Positions 34,728 through 45,300 of a stretch of 64,000 nt of DNA are shown here, piece by piece (position 1 is the stretch's first letter; each line of letters starts with the position of its first letter). This DNA comes from Agelaius tricolor. Its lineage: Eukaryota; Chordata; Aves; Passeriformes; Icteridae. The position numbers and the translations under genes were made by a program. The notes below the pieces were generated by a model. That model ran no database searches. It saw only the letters and a program-made list of their open reading frames with translations, and had not been told where the DNA came from. Where the stretch lies: positions 79,131,001 to 79,195,000 of the forward strand of contig JALJCS010000002.1 of NCBI GenBank assembly GCA_023055355.1. The letters are read 5' to 3'.

Positions 34728-37342
34728 TTTTTAATTATCTACAGTTCCTGATGATTTCTATGTACATATCTATATCTGGTTGAAAATGTAGAAATGAAAG
34801 CAGGAAAGTGGATTCCAAGTAGAGCCATTCTGCAAGCAGCTACACAGAAGCACATTAAATTATGATTACAGTTGGTATCTGTAATTTTGATGCTTCTTAG
34901 CCTCTAATAAGCTGTCTTGCAGCAAGCTTTCTTTATATGAAGGCGGGAGAATGGTGTTTGCAATTTTTAAGGTTCTTTGAAAATCCAGCAAAATCCTCTC
35001 CTCTATTCCTATATGTGGAATCTTATTGATAGCATGGACCATTGGCAGGGCTGATACTTCTACCCAGAGAAAGTAAGACCAGACAGTCACCTTCTGAGTG
35101 GACCAGCTTTCTAAGGGAGCATGAGATACAGCCTGAAATTTACAGATACTTTTGACATGAAGACAGACCAAGTCTCAGCTATTGGGTGTATTTCAAGTCT
35201 TCATGGTCACAAATCATGTGTGCCAATTTACAAGTCTTTCCTTTCTTGTTTTTCTTTTCTCCCTTCACACATTCATGACCTTTTTTGCTTTATTTCCTCT
35301 AATCCTTTCTTATTACAAAGCTTCTTTTTCCTGTCTGTCTGCATGGGAAGTCCCATACACAAACATTATTCAGCATAACACTAAACCTTCTGTTCCCATC
35401 CACATTCTCCCCTGTTTCTGCTTCTTCTTCCAATTTCATTATTCTTTTCTTCTCTGTGCATGAACCTGGCTCTACACCCAGCCTCACCAAATTAGATTTG
35501 AATCTAGTGAATCTGCTTTCCACTCACTTTTTTCATCACCTAGAGCTCTGTTTTCAATCTTTCCTTTCCTCCAACCAGTTCTCACAAACTGCCATTCCTA
35601 ATACTCTCTTTAGGCTGCTCAGTCATCTCTTCCTAAGTCTCTCTTCATACAGACTGACTTCTCATCTACTTTGCTCTCTTTTGTAACTGGCTCTTCATTC
35701 CTACAGTGTCTAAAGGTGACCTATGTCCTTGCACTTACTCTTCTTTACGGCTTTTCAGATGGACAGCAGAAATGTCTTTATCCCTGTCTTTGTTCTGTTC
35801 TGATATTGCCAGTCTTACCAGTTTTTTATATAGCCCATTCCTTCTTACTGGTTTTAGATTATGGTCTCCTTATCCAACAAGTTTATCCATTTATTTTCTT
35901 TTTAACAAAGTCTACCAGCTCTTATGCTTTTCCAGCTTAAACTCTTTGTCTTCCCTGGACATATATCTGAGATCTTGGTCTTTTCTCACCTGGACTGAAG
36001 AGAGATGGTCTCTTGCTCTCTGTGGACCTGGCAGTGCATGGGCACAGGAGGCACCAGTCACAAGCCTTGCTGCAACTTTTAAAAGCATTTGCAAGGAAAT
36101 TCTGGGTTGGTTAGAATGCAGAAGGCATAAATTACTCTGTGGAGATAATGCAGTTGGCCTGCAAAAGGTAGCACATGCTCAGGACAGACAGAAATTTTGA
36201 GGAATTCATCTGCCAAAGTCTGCCATATTACTAAAGAACAGGGTTTAAAACTCAGCCAAATATGGGCAAGTGCTTATGTGTCTGGCACCAGGAGGCCTCC
36301 AGCCTGCCAGCCTCCAAGTCAAAGCGTGGAGTGGCCAGCATTTCCAAAAAGGAATTCTTACAACCAATTCATTAACATTGGCAAAACAATGTCTTTTTTC
36401 ATAATCTTTTTTCTGGGAAATAGTATAACCATTTTTGTTGAAACTTTCCAAAAAAAATTGAAACATAGGCAGACACCCAGCATAAAAATTCACAAAGTTA
36501 TAAATAACCAGAATAGGAATTTATAATTAAAAGCATTGAACAAATTTGCAGTATTGGGTAGCATAGTATGGATAACAACTATTTTCACCAAAAATGCTGC
36601 TCAGGGAGCACAGCTAAAATGCATGCAAACATGGAACAGGGATATGTCTGCAATATTGTGTTTCCAAAGAGTTTATAACCCAAATTTTAGACAACAGAAC
36701 ACGAATAGATCCAGAGACATGGAGAGTGCAGAAAAACAATAAGAAAATCCTACTCAGTGTGACTGGCAAGTCATCCCAAGTTACCATCAGTCTATGTATT
36801 TCCCACTTACCATTTGGAAAAATAAGAGCCTTTAAAGAAAGTGAGGCTTGACCAGAGGACAATGAGGTAGTTCTGAAGATACTTACGAAGGCGTAGGGCC
36901 AGGATAGGAAGAAGTATGGAAGAATTTAAGTGATAGTACTCAGTCATGCTGAGGACGTGTGGGACAATGACATCCAGCAGTAAGAAAGAGCCAGGAGGTA
37001 GAGGGACAGGAGACTGAAAAACAAACTAGTCAAGGATGGCACCCAAGGACTCATCCTAATTATTGGGATTTCCACATGTGAGCATCCCTGTGACTAGAGG
37101 GGATTGTATGACTTAAGGACTATAATTTCTCTTTCCTTTCACTTTCTTGTGAGGGAACCCTCTGCTTCTCTCTTGTGTGTATTGGAACGATCCTGAAGAT
37201 CCTATTTCTTTGTCCCTCAAGGGAGATTGGTTGGAGGTAAAATAAAGCCCATCTGTAGCTCTAATTAAAGTGGGTTCTTTTGGGATAGAAGTGACCTTAT
37301 CAGCTTGCCTCCGAAGCCTGAAACTCTCCACCATCCTAAGCC
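34728..37342. other. non-coding single-copy DNA with a pyrimidine-rich block
   Basis: No gene recognised. From about 35215 to 35960 the plus strand is strongly T+C rich, which keeps several plus-strand frames open (up to 164 codons, 35706-36200) without recognisable domains. 36890-37340 contains AATAAAG and mixed C/T-rich strings reminiscent of a solo LTR, but I could not identify terminal TG/CA repeats or a target duplication, so I do not call one. Confidence 0.5.
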
Positions 37343-37570
37343 ATGCTGTTCAGCAGGGCTGCCGCGGCGCTCAGCTCGGCCCTTAGCGGCGGGGGCCGGC
37401 GGCGGGTGCCGATGTTGGACCGGCAGGGACGCCGGGCCGGGTCACGCTGCGAGCGGCCCTCGGGCCAGCGGGAGCGGCCCGGACACCGGCAGGCTGCAAT
37501 GGGGAAGCCGAACGGAGCGCGGGGAGGATCCTGCGGGAAAGATCCTGCGGGACCGAGGGGAGCGCGGTGA
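37343..37570 (+). CDS. unverified 75-codon ORF in the CpG island
   Basis: An ATG at 37343 (G at -3) opens a frame beginning MLFSRAAAALSSALSGGG and continuing RRRVPMLDRQ before becoming Arg/Gly-rich; it stops at 37568-37570. The Ala/Ser/Arg-rich start without acidic residues resembles a mitochondrial targeting sequence, and a start codon at the upstream edge of a CpG island is where a first coding exon could be. However, a GC-rich sequence throws up such peptides by chance, I cannot match it to a known protein, and no downstream exon is identified. Several GTGAGG strings inside the 36-bp repeat (for example after 37565) could act as donors. Treat as a hypothesis. Confidence 0.12.
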   Translation: MLFSRAAAALSSALSGGGRRRVPMLDRQGRRAGSRCERPSGQRERPGHRQAAMGKPNGARGGSCGKDPAGPRGAR

Positions 37571-37658
37571 GGATTGTGATGGACGGGACCGAGGGGAGCG
37601 CGGTGAGGATTGTGATGGACGGGACCGAGGGGAGCGTGGGGAGGATCCTGAGGGACGG
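37551..37658 (+). repeat. 36-bp tandem repeat, three copies, in the CpG island
   Basis: Copies at 37551-37586 and 37587-37622 are identical; the third (37623-37658) differs at several positions. The unit starts GACCGAGGGGAGCG. A degenerate fourth start follows at 37659, and related GGGGAGGATCCTGCGGGA strings precede it. Because 36 is a multiple of 3, one plus-strand frame (37305-37751) encodes a 12-residue charged repeat, DRGERGEDCDGR, but this frame has no other support as a gene. Confidence 0.93.
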
Positions 37659-37689
37659 GACCGCGCTGAAGCGGGAGCGCGCGGCGCGA

Positions 37690-37703
37690 GCGCCATCTGC
37701 TGG
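37690..37703 (-). promoter_or_regulatory. CTCF core motif match
   Basis: On the minus strand this reads CCAGCAGATGGCGC, which fits all 14 positions of the degenerate CTCF core CCASYAGRKGGCRS. With eight fixed and six two-fold positions, a random match is expected about 0.03 times in both strands of 64 kb at equal base frequencies. It lies inside the CpG island 43 bp before the minisatellite's first full unit. CTCF binding anchors chromatin loops and insulates domains; occupancy here is inferred from motif only. Confidence 0.5.
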
Positions 37704-37746
37704 GCGGGGGGCGGCGCGCGGGGGCTCTGCGCTGCCTTAACGTGGG

Positions 37747-39241
37747 CCTGACACCGCCTGCCCTGTGACATGTGCCCAACACCGCCCCAAAACGTGTGCC
37801 TGACACCGCCTGCCCTGTGACATGTGCCCAACACCGCCCCAAAACGTGTGCCTGACACCGCCTGCCCTGTGACATGTGCCCAACACCGCCCCAAAACGTG
37901 GGCCTGACACCTCCTGCCCTGTGACATGTGCCCAACACCGCCTCAAAACGTGTGCCTGACACCTCCTGCCACCACCTGTGACATGTGCCCAACACTGCCC
38001 CAAAACGTGTGCCTGACACCGCCTGCCCTGTGACATGTGCCCAACACCGCCCCAAAACGTGGGCCTGACACCTCCTGCCCTGTGACATGTGCCCAACACC
38101 GCCCCAAAACGTGGGCCTGACACCTCCTGCCCTGTGACATGTGCCCAACACCGCCCTGTGCCATGTGCCTGACACCGCCTGCCCTGTGACATGTGCCCAA
38201 CACCGCCCCAAAACGTGGGCCTGACACCTCCTGCCCTGTGACATGTGCCCAACACCGCCCCAAAACGTGGGCCTGACACCTCCTGCCCTGTGACATGTGC
38301 CCAACACCGCCCTGTGCCATGTGCCTGACACCGCCTGCCCTGTGACATGTGCCCGACACCGCCCCAAAACGTGTGCCTGACACCTCCTGCCCTGTGACAT
38401 GTGCCCAACACTGCCCCAAAACGTGGGCCTGACACCTCCTGCCCTGTGACATGTGCCCAACACCGCCCCAAAACGTGGGCCTGACACCGCCTGCCCTGTG
38501 ACATGTGCCCGACACCGCCCCAAAACGTGGGCCTGACACCTCCTGCCCTGTGACATGTGCCCAACACCGCCCCAAAACGTGGGCCTGACACCTCCTGCCA
38601 CCACCTGTGACATGTGCCCAACACTGCCCCAAAACATGTGCCTGACACCGCCTGCCCTGTGACATGTGCCCAACACTGCCCCAAAACGTGGGCCTGACAC
38701 CTCCTGCCCTGTGACATGTGCCCAACACCGCCCCAAAACGTGGGCCTGACACCTCCTGCCCTGTGACATGTGCCCAACACTGCCCTGTGCCATGTGCCTG
38801 ACACCGCCTGCCCTGTGACATGTGCCCGACACTGCCCCATAACCTGGGCCTGATACTTCCTGCCCTGTGACATGTGCCTGACACTGCCCTGTGGCATGTG
38901 CCCAACACCTCCTGCCCTGTGACATGTGCCCAACACTGCCCCAAAACGTGGGCCTGACACCGCCTGCCCTGTGACATGTGCCCAACACCGCCCTGTGACA
39001 TGTGCCCAACACTGCCCCAAAACGTGGGCCTGACACCTCCTGCCACCACCTGTGACATGTGCCCAACACTGCCCCAAAACGTGTGCCTGACACCGCCTGC
39101 CCTGTGACATGTGCCCAACACCGCCCCAAAACGTGTGCCTGACACCTCCTGCCCTGTGACATGTGCCCAACACCGCCCCAAAACGTGTGCCTGACACCGC
39201 CTGCCCTGTGACATGCGCCCAACACCGCTCCCTAGCATGTG
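37747..39241. repeat. 52-bp GC-rich minisatellite, 28 full units plus one partial
   Basis: A head-to-tail array of 1,495 bp. I segmented it by hand at each CCTGACAC start: 25 units of 52 bp, three of 57 bp (37955, 38584, 39029; 5-bp insertion giving CTGCCACCACCTGTG) and one 24-bp partial (39005-39028). A typical unit is 63% G+C with C twice as common as G on the plus strand. Most units contain AAAACGTG and GACATGTG. Variants with CCCTGTGCCATGTG replacing the CCCCAAAACGTG block start at 38116, 38272 and 38745; related forms start at 38849 and 38953. Units 38012-38167 and 38168-38323 are identical 156-bp trimers. The last unit (39190) is diverged, as is usual at an array edge. The array is not CRISPR-like because it has no unique spacers. 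All three minus-strand frames are open through most of it, an effect of the stop-free repeat. Confidence 0.97.
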
Positions 39242-39341
39242 CCTGGAACATTATTGGAATAGTGGTGCACACTCGTGGGATTTGCAATCTTTGTACTAGA
39301 TTGATTTCAGACTAAAGTTGCACCAAAAAAAAAAAAAAAAA
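39242..39341 (+). other. array flank ending in A17
   Basis: 84 bp of ordinary sequence after the last repeat unit end in an uninterrupted run of 17 A (39325-39341). It could be the tail of a retrotransposed copy or a simple A-run. I found no convincing target-site duplication, so I make no element call. Confidence 0.4.
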
Positions 39342-42300
39342 GTTGGCAAGTGGTAAAATATCCCACTGAGATTTTAAAGACTCTTACCCATGATTAACTA
39401 CTTTCTTAAAGCCATTCAATGGCTCACTTCTGAAACCTTACCCTTCAGATCCTTCTCCATACAGAAGACAAGTACCCAAACATCCACTTGCAATCCTCTT
39501 TGAAGCACCTTTTGGAAGATACATGAATGGTGGTTTCAGACCATTTGTAATGATCTTGCTCTTCATCAGAGTCTCTGGATGCATCCTTCCACCATACTTT
39601 GAGATAAAATTGTGTTGCAGATCACTGGCAAAAAGAAACCAAGACAGCAGAGATGAAACTGGGAGCTTAAGGCAAAGGATAAAAACTGGTCCTCACCTCG
39701 GTGGGACATTCCTTCTCAGTAATAGAAATTAAAGCCAGCATGTAAAAGCTTTCTTTTTCTGTTTTACTCTGTTTTTTTTTTTTGTTTTAAATAACGAGGT
39801 AGCCATTATGGCTACAGCTAACACAGTCAGGGGTTAGGCTTGGCAGAGTATGAACACTGTCACTAACTGCTTGCTCTGGGTCTGCCCATTTCCAACTTCA
39901 GTAATGCAGTTTGAACTGCCTACACTCTGGGTCCTAGCAGCAATATCCCTACCTTTAGTGAGTCTGCACACCTAGAAATATGAAGGTTGGAAACCTTTCA
40001 AATGGATGTAAAAATTCACCCTGTTTCACCCTGAAACCACAAGGTTGCTCTTCTCTTTCAAAACATGTCCTTCTGAAATCTTACATGGAAGGCATTATCC
40101 AAATGATAAACAGGGTGAATTAACCTAGACTTCATCCTTGGAGAGAACCAGATCAATTATTTCTTGTTAGGAATAGAATGTTTTCTTGCATTTGTCCAGC
40201 TGCTCAGTGGTTTTGTCAACTTTGCTATGTTTAGCCCAAGGCTATGGGCATAGGTGAGCGTAGGGGCAGCAGTTCACTGCTTGGTTCAGTTGAGTGCACT
40301 CTGACCTGCTAACTAGGTACAGGGACACTCTCTACAGCTACTTGCAAGGCCAGTTTTGAAGATAAAACCCTACTCAGAAGAATAAAAAACTGCCACTAAT
40401 CTCTATGAGACTGTGTCTCCTCAACACTGGTGCAATCAACTAATTCGAATTTCTTCATTGCTGAGAACATTTTAATATTGTCCTGTAGGGAGAATGATAT
40501 TTCTAGTCTACATCCTGCTTGCACTTCTCCTTAAGAAATAATTGATCTGTCTCTTCTTTCTCTTCCCCTTTCTTCCTTTTCTGTGTGTGTTAAGGTAGTC
40601 TACCAAGTTTATTGTGAATTACCATAAATAGTAATGTTATAGGAACCTTTCTAATTGTCTTAATCCTGGTGCCCAGGACTCCCTGTATGCACTCAGCACA
40701 TACATTGACCCAAAGAGATTAGTCTAAACTGGATGTAGTGCATCTTTCAATATTTTTTTTATTAAAAAGACCACAAGCTATTGTGGACCATTCCTGGAGC
40801 TGACAGGGGTGGCTTTGGGTGGTAACTCCTACCACGGTAAGGAGAAATCTGGGAGGAAGAAGCCATCCTGATGCTCAATGCTCTGCATTTTTGACTACTT
40901 GGAAGCATTAAGCAACCTGACAGCTTGTCCATAATTAAAGGATTTACTAAGATAGGTCTGTGATAGAGTGACTGCAATGATGAGATGCAGCAGCACTTTT
41001 TCTTTCTGCTATCATTTATATTAACTCCCCGAGGAAAATCACTCGTGCTAATTAGGACTTGTAAGTCTAAATGCCAATATGTAACTGCAAGGTAGAGAGG
41101 AAGAAGCTCTTCAGGAATGATTTCTTTCCTGTACAGAAGAACACACAGCAAAACATTTATGTAAAAGGTTAGTCAGAAGACAACGGAAAGGCAGGAAACC
41201 ACCATTTTTAAAATATATTTGATAACATTTATCTGTTGCAGAATAAATTTTAGACATTGCCTCTTCTTGAATAAACACTTGTTATTTGTTCATTTCAAAA
41301 TATCCTGCAGTACAGCTGAGTCGCTGTTGTTGATATCAATGGAGAAGGGAAAGCAAAAGAAGAAGGTAGAAGACATTTTGACTAATTCCAATGCTAAAGG
41401 TTGGACATTCAAGAAGACAGAGATTTGCTTTTTTTAATCTCCCTGAACTCTTACCTTTCCATGCAACTGAGATATAAAATAAATTACTTAAGAATAGTGA
41501 GATAAAAATAATTTCCAGTAAACTGCATTTTCATTAAGTGGTTGGTTAGATATTGATGTTTAAACAACTGTAGAAAGAAAATCAATAATGAATGCAGCAG
41601 TTTTGAGGAAAGTTTTTAAAAATAGCATTTCCTTTAATGTCCATGGTGAAGGAAAAAAAATCAGTGCTATTATTACCTGTCTAAAATAGCCAACCTATAG
41701 CTAATTTCTTTTGTTTGATTAAATATGATCTTGAACAAGTTATTTTTTACTTTGTTTGATATGACATAGCTTTAAATCAGTATTTATACAGTGTGACAAC
41801 CAAGAATTGGATGTACTGATTAAAACCAGCAGCAACTTAGGCCCAGGAAACAGGGTGAACTATAAAGTGCACAGACCCCTAAAAGCTATGCAACACAATA
41901 TTATCCTACAGATTTGGAAAAAACTGAGACCTGCAGATTATTTGCAACATTTTAATGCAAAGACTCGTGCAACTAGAACAAATGTTCCTTTAGTGTTATG
42001 AAAATTGGGATATAGCTTTCTTGAAACACACCTGACATCCATGAGTCTGTTCCTCATGCCCACCCTTCACTGCCCACTGAATCCAGGCTCTCACCTGGGT
42101 TAGTCTTAGCCATTAATTTTCTCCAGTCAAGCATACAAAACCCACTGACCCCAGCTTGGATATGCTTTAACTCAAGATGAATTTAACACAGGGAAGAACC
42201 TGCTGATATAGTTATAGAGACTGGGAAAATCCTAGTGTGTCTCAGCAGATAACACACTTGGACACTCATGGAATGCAAAGCCAGCCAGGTAATAGTAATA

Positions 42301-45300
42301 TATGTTGTACTTTGTTGTCCATTTTAATGTGGGTTAAACTAGATTCTCAAAACTAGTTATCTGTCATACAAGGAAGAGCTAAAGCTTGCTCTCATCTTCT
42401 GCCTGAAAATCATGCATTGTGCAACACTGCAAGAAAGGACTATGTTAGGAGATTTGAGTCTCAAGAAAAATACAGGTTTGAGGACTGTATATATTTGTAG
42501 CTATGACCTAACAAACCTATAACTTGCCAGATAGGAGTTTGTAATAACAATTTGGGCCCTAGCAAAGTGGTAACTTCCAGTTGAAACTATTTAGTAACAA
42601 ATATTTTCTTGGCAAAATCAAAGCATTTTATGGTAAAAATAACAACTTCATGAAAAATAGAATTGTTTTTCTACTGAGCAGAAATGAAAATGAAGTATTT
42701 GGTTTCAGGTTTACTTGGATAAAATTGTTTTGTTCACCAACAGCATGTTCCAGCATCCATGCCCAGGACTCACAGCTGCCAACGTACAAGCAGCAGTTCT
42801 GGTCATGGATGCCAGAACTCTGTCCCAGAGCAGAAGGGAGGTGTTTAATTCCACAGAGCAAGCACAGTGTTGAACATGGTGTTCTCAATGTTGTTCCTGT
42901 TGTCTAGCTTGTGGTCTCTCAACCTCCTTTCTCCTCTATCCCATGCTGTCAATCCTGTTCTGGGATTTTGCGCTCTTCCCAAGTGCTCCAGCAACGCCCT
43001 TGGGTTTCTGAATTCCTCCCAGTGAACGGGGCTTTCCTTCCCAGTTTGCATCCAAATCCCCTGATCTTTCCATTCTGTTTACTTACCCCAGGTTTTAATC
43101 TAACATTTTTTTTCTCTTGCTCAATTTCCTGCTTGCACTTCTCCTCTTTCCTTGGCTGGTGCTCTATTCAGTGCCCTCTGGGCATAGTTATTTCCTCATT
43201 CTACTGACTAATCCTGCACCCATCTTTGTGCCACTGGAGAGCTTCACCCCGTGTATGTATGCACATGCCTTCTTCCAGGTCATCACTACCTGAGAGATAG
43301 CAGGAGAGAGAGCTGATAGCAGGAAAGGGAAATACTGGAGAACAAAATATCTCTCGAAAATACAGAGGAGAAAAAGTTGGAAAAACAGTAGTGAGAAAAT
43401 TATCAATTTCAAACTGACTTTGAAACCATGGCATGAAAATCCAAAGTAAAAAAAATACTTCCAACTTCCAAAATGACAAGACCTTTTCTACTGGAGAGCC
43501 CATTGGTCTTTAGGATGTACACCCCTTTAATTAGCTTGAGAGTCCCTGTTTTAGGAAGACATTAGAGATTTCTGAAGGTCCTTCTGTGCTCACATAAAGT
43601 TACTGTTGACAAAATAATATCTTATATACAAACTATTGTCAGCAGGAGAATTTTCAGCCTGCAGCAAATGTGTAAAATTTAATCTAGTTTAACCCTCTGC
43701 ACTGGGGCTGACCTAATTCCAGTGGCTATGCATTCGTGGTGGGTTAAAATGCACACACAGCTGCTGTGATGAGGATGACATGGAGTGCATCACCCCGTGA
43801 TTTACCATTTCCAGGGATGTGTTTCAGAGCGTCTACAGGCACCTTGTCCAGGCCTTCTAGACTCAGTGGTAACTTTTTCCTTCATGTGATTGGTCCTCAG
43901 GATCAGTCCTGCAATGACAAAAGAGGCCACTTTCTGTCTAATTATCCCCTTGCCAAAATATACTTAATATCTTCTCATTGCAAATGTGAAATCACTGGGA
44001 TGGGAGATTGCTTCCAGTGCTGAGGTGATTGATATCACTAAATGATTTCTGCACGCTTGCACTCTGCAGCACTGTGCTGTCGATACAGGTCAATAACAGA
44101 CTTATCACAAAATAAATAAATGATATGTGCCTGTGATAAGCTGCAGCTCCAGTCTAGGTGGAGCAAGTAATTACAGAGGAAAACAATTTCTCCTTTTGAT
44201 GGTTTTTAAGAGCACAAAGGATAAGTCAACTTTGGCACTGCTGATTTAGCAGGAAACTGGTGGACCTCAGTAGAGGAGAAATATTATCCCTCCTGCCTCT
44301 GGGCTGGTGGTAGAATTTTAACAAGGAGTTCCTAAGAGACCCCTCAAAGCACATCACTGCATGTAATTCATTAGCTCAGCTGCACCTGAGGTCTTGGATT
44401 TTCTGCACAAGGTGGGCTTCTGCAAAATGACTATAAAAAAATAGAGACCAGGTTCAAGCACAGATCTCCAGAGGAAGTCCAGATGGCTATTGTAAAAATG
44501 CAATCAAAAAAGGCCTCTGGCCTTGATCATTTGTAGACTGATTTTAATAAGAATTATCAGAGCATTTTCTCTTCCAAACTGTGAGAGGATTTTTCAGTAC
44601 AAAAATAACAATCTGTCACTCAATTAAAATGCTACAAACCACAGGGAACTCGGATGGTGAAGGATAGAAAGGTTGTCATTGACAACCCAATTTGTCAATT
44701 TTATTCTTTTGGATTAGTTTATTCTCTTATCTTTTCTCTAGCATCTTTTAAAATATTTGTCTAAATATTACAATAGCTGTGGGAAGGTTGGAGAAAGAAT
44801 AAGTTTAACTAGATTTGAGGAAGTCAGGTCTGAGCAATTAACAGTTCAGTCGTGGTTGGCCAAAGATACAATTTCAAAAATCTTAGCAGGTGCAAAATGA
44901 TGCTACATGGGGAGGTGGTACAAGTCTATGTTGCAAGTCTGAACACTTCCTAATGAGCACACAGGTAAAATTTGGAGGATATCAAGTAACAAGTGTAGGC
45001 ATATCTTTTGAGAAAAAGTTGCACAAGAGATTATTTTCTAAGGTTTGGGCACACTGTGGCCAGCAAGAACACTCTTAACCAAAATAAAAGGATTAATAAT
45101 TAATGTCTTATCTTTCACAATGTATAATTAAACTGTGACACTCATTTTTACAAAATATTGAGACCAAGAGTTTAACGGCATTAAAAGAAAGATTCTATCT
45201 TGCAAGGATAATACTAAATCAAATGGGGTGGAAAAAAATTCAGGTAATACACAACCTCCCTGCTACAGGCAGAGACATCTACCAATTAATAATAAGACAA

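Larger units (their letters stand above)
37353..37740. promoter_or_regulatory. CpG island
   Basis: A roughly 390-bp block of extreme GC and CpG density starts abruptly in ordinary AT-rich DNA (GCCGCGGCGCTC...) and ends at GCTGCCTTAA, where the minisatellite begins. It includes GC-box-like GGGCGG strings near 37702, a 36-bp tandem repeat (37551-37658) and a CTCF-type motif (37690-37703). No TATA box lies just upstream. In vertebrates such unmethylated islands are typically promoters; here no gene is recognised on either side, so it is an orphan island on this evidence. It may be the promoter of an unannotated transcript on either strand. Confidence 0.8.

Noticed and set aside
35706..36200. 164-codon plus-strand ORF as a gene
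   Set aside because: It lies mostly in the pyrimidine-rich block, where purine-containing stop codons are depleted; no domain seen.
36890..37340. Solo retroviral LTR
   Set aside because: AATAAAG and C/T-rich strings look LTR-like, but no TG...CA ends, inverted termini or target duplication could be defined.
37747..39241. CRISPR-like array
   Set aside because: Repeats are directly adjacent, with no unique spacers, and the host is a vertebrate.
37336..39287. Long minus-strand ORFs (629, 516, 431 codons) as genuine repeat-protein genes
   Set aside because: All three frames are open because the 52-bp unit lacks stops on that strand and 52 is not divisible by 3. There is no start context, promoter or non-repeat domain to favour one frame. 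Kept only as a finding to test.
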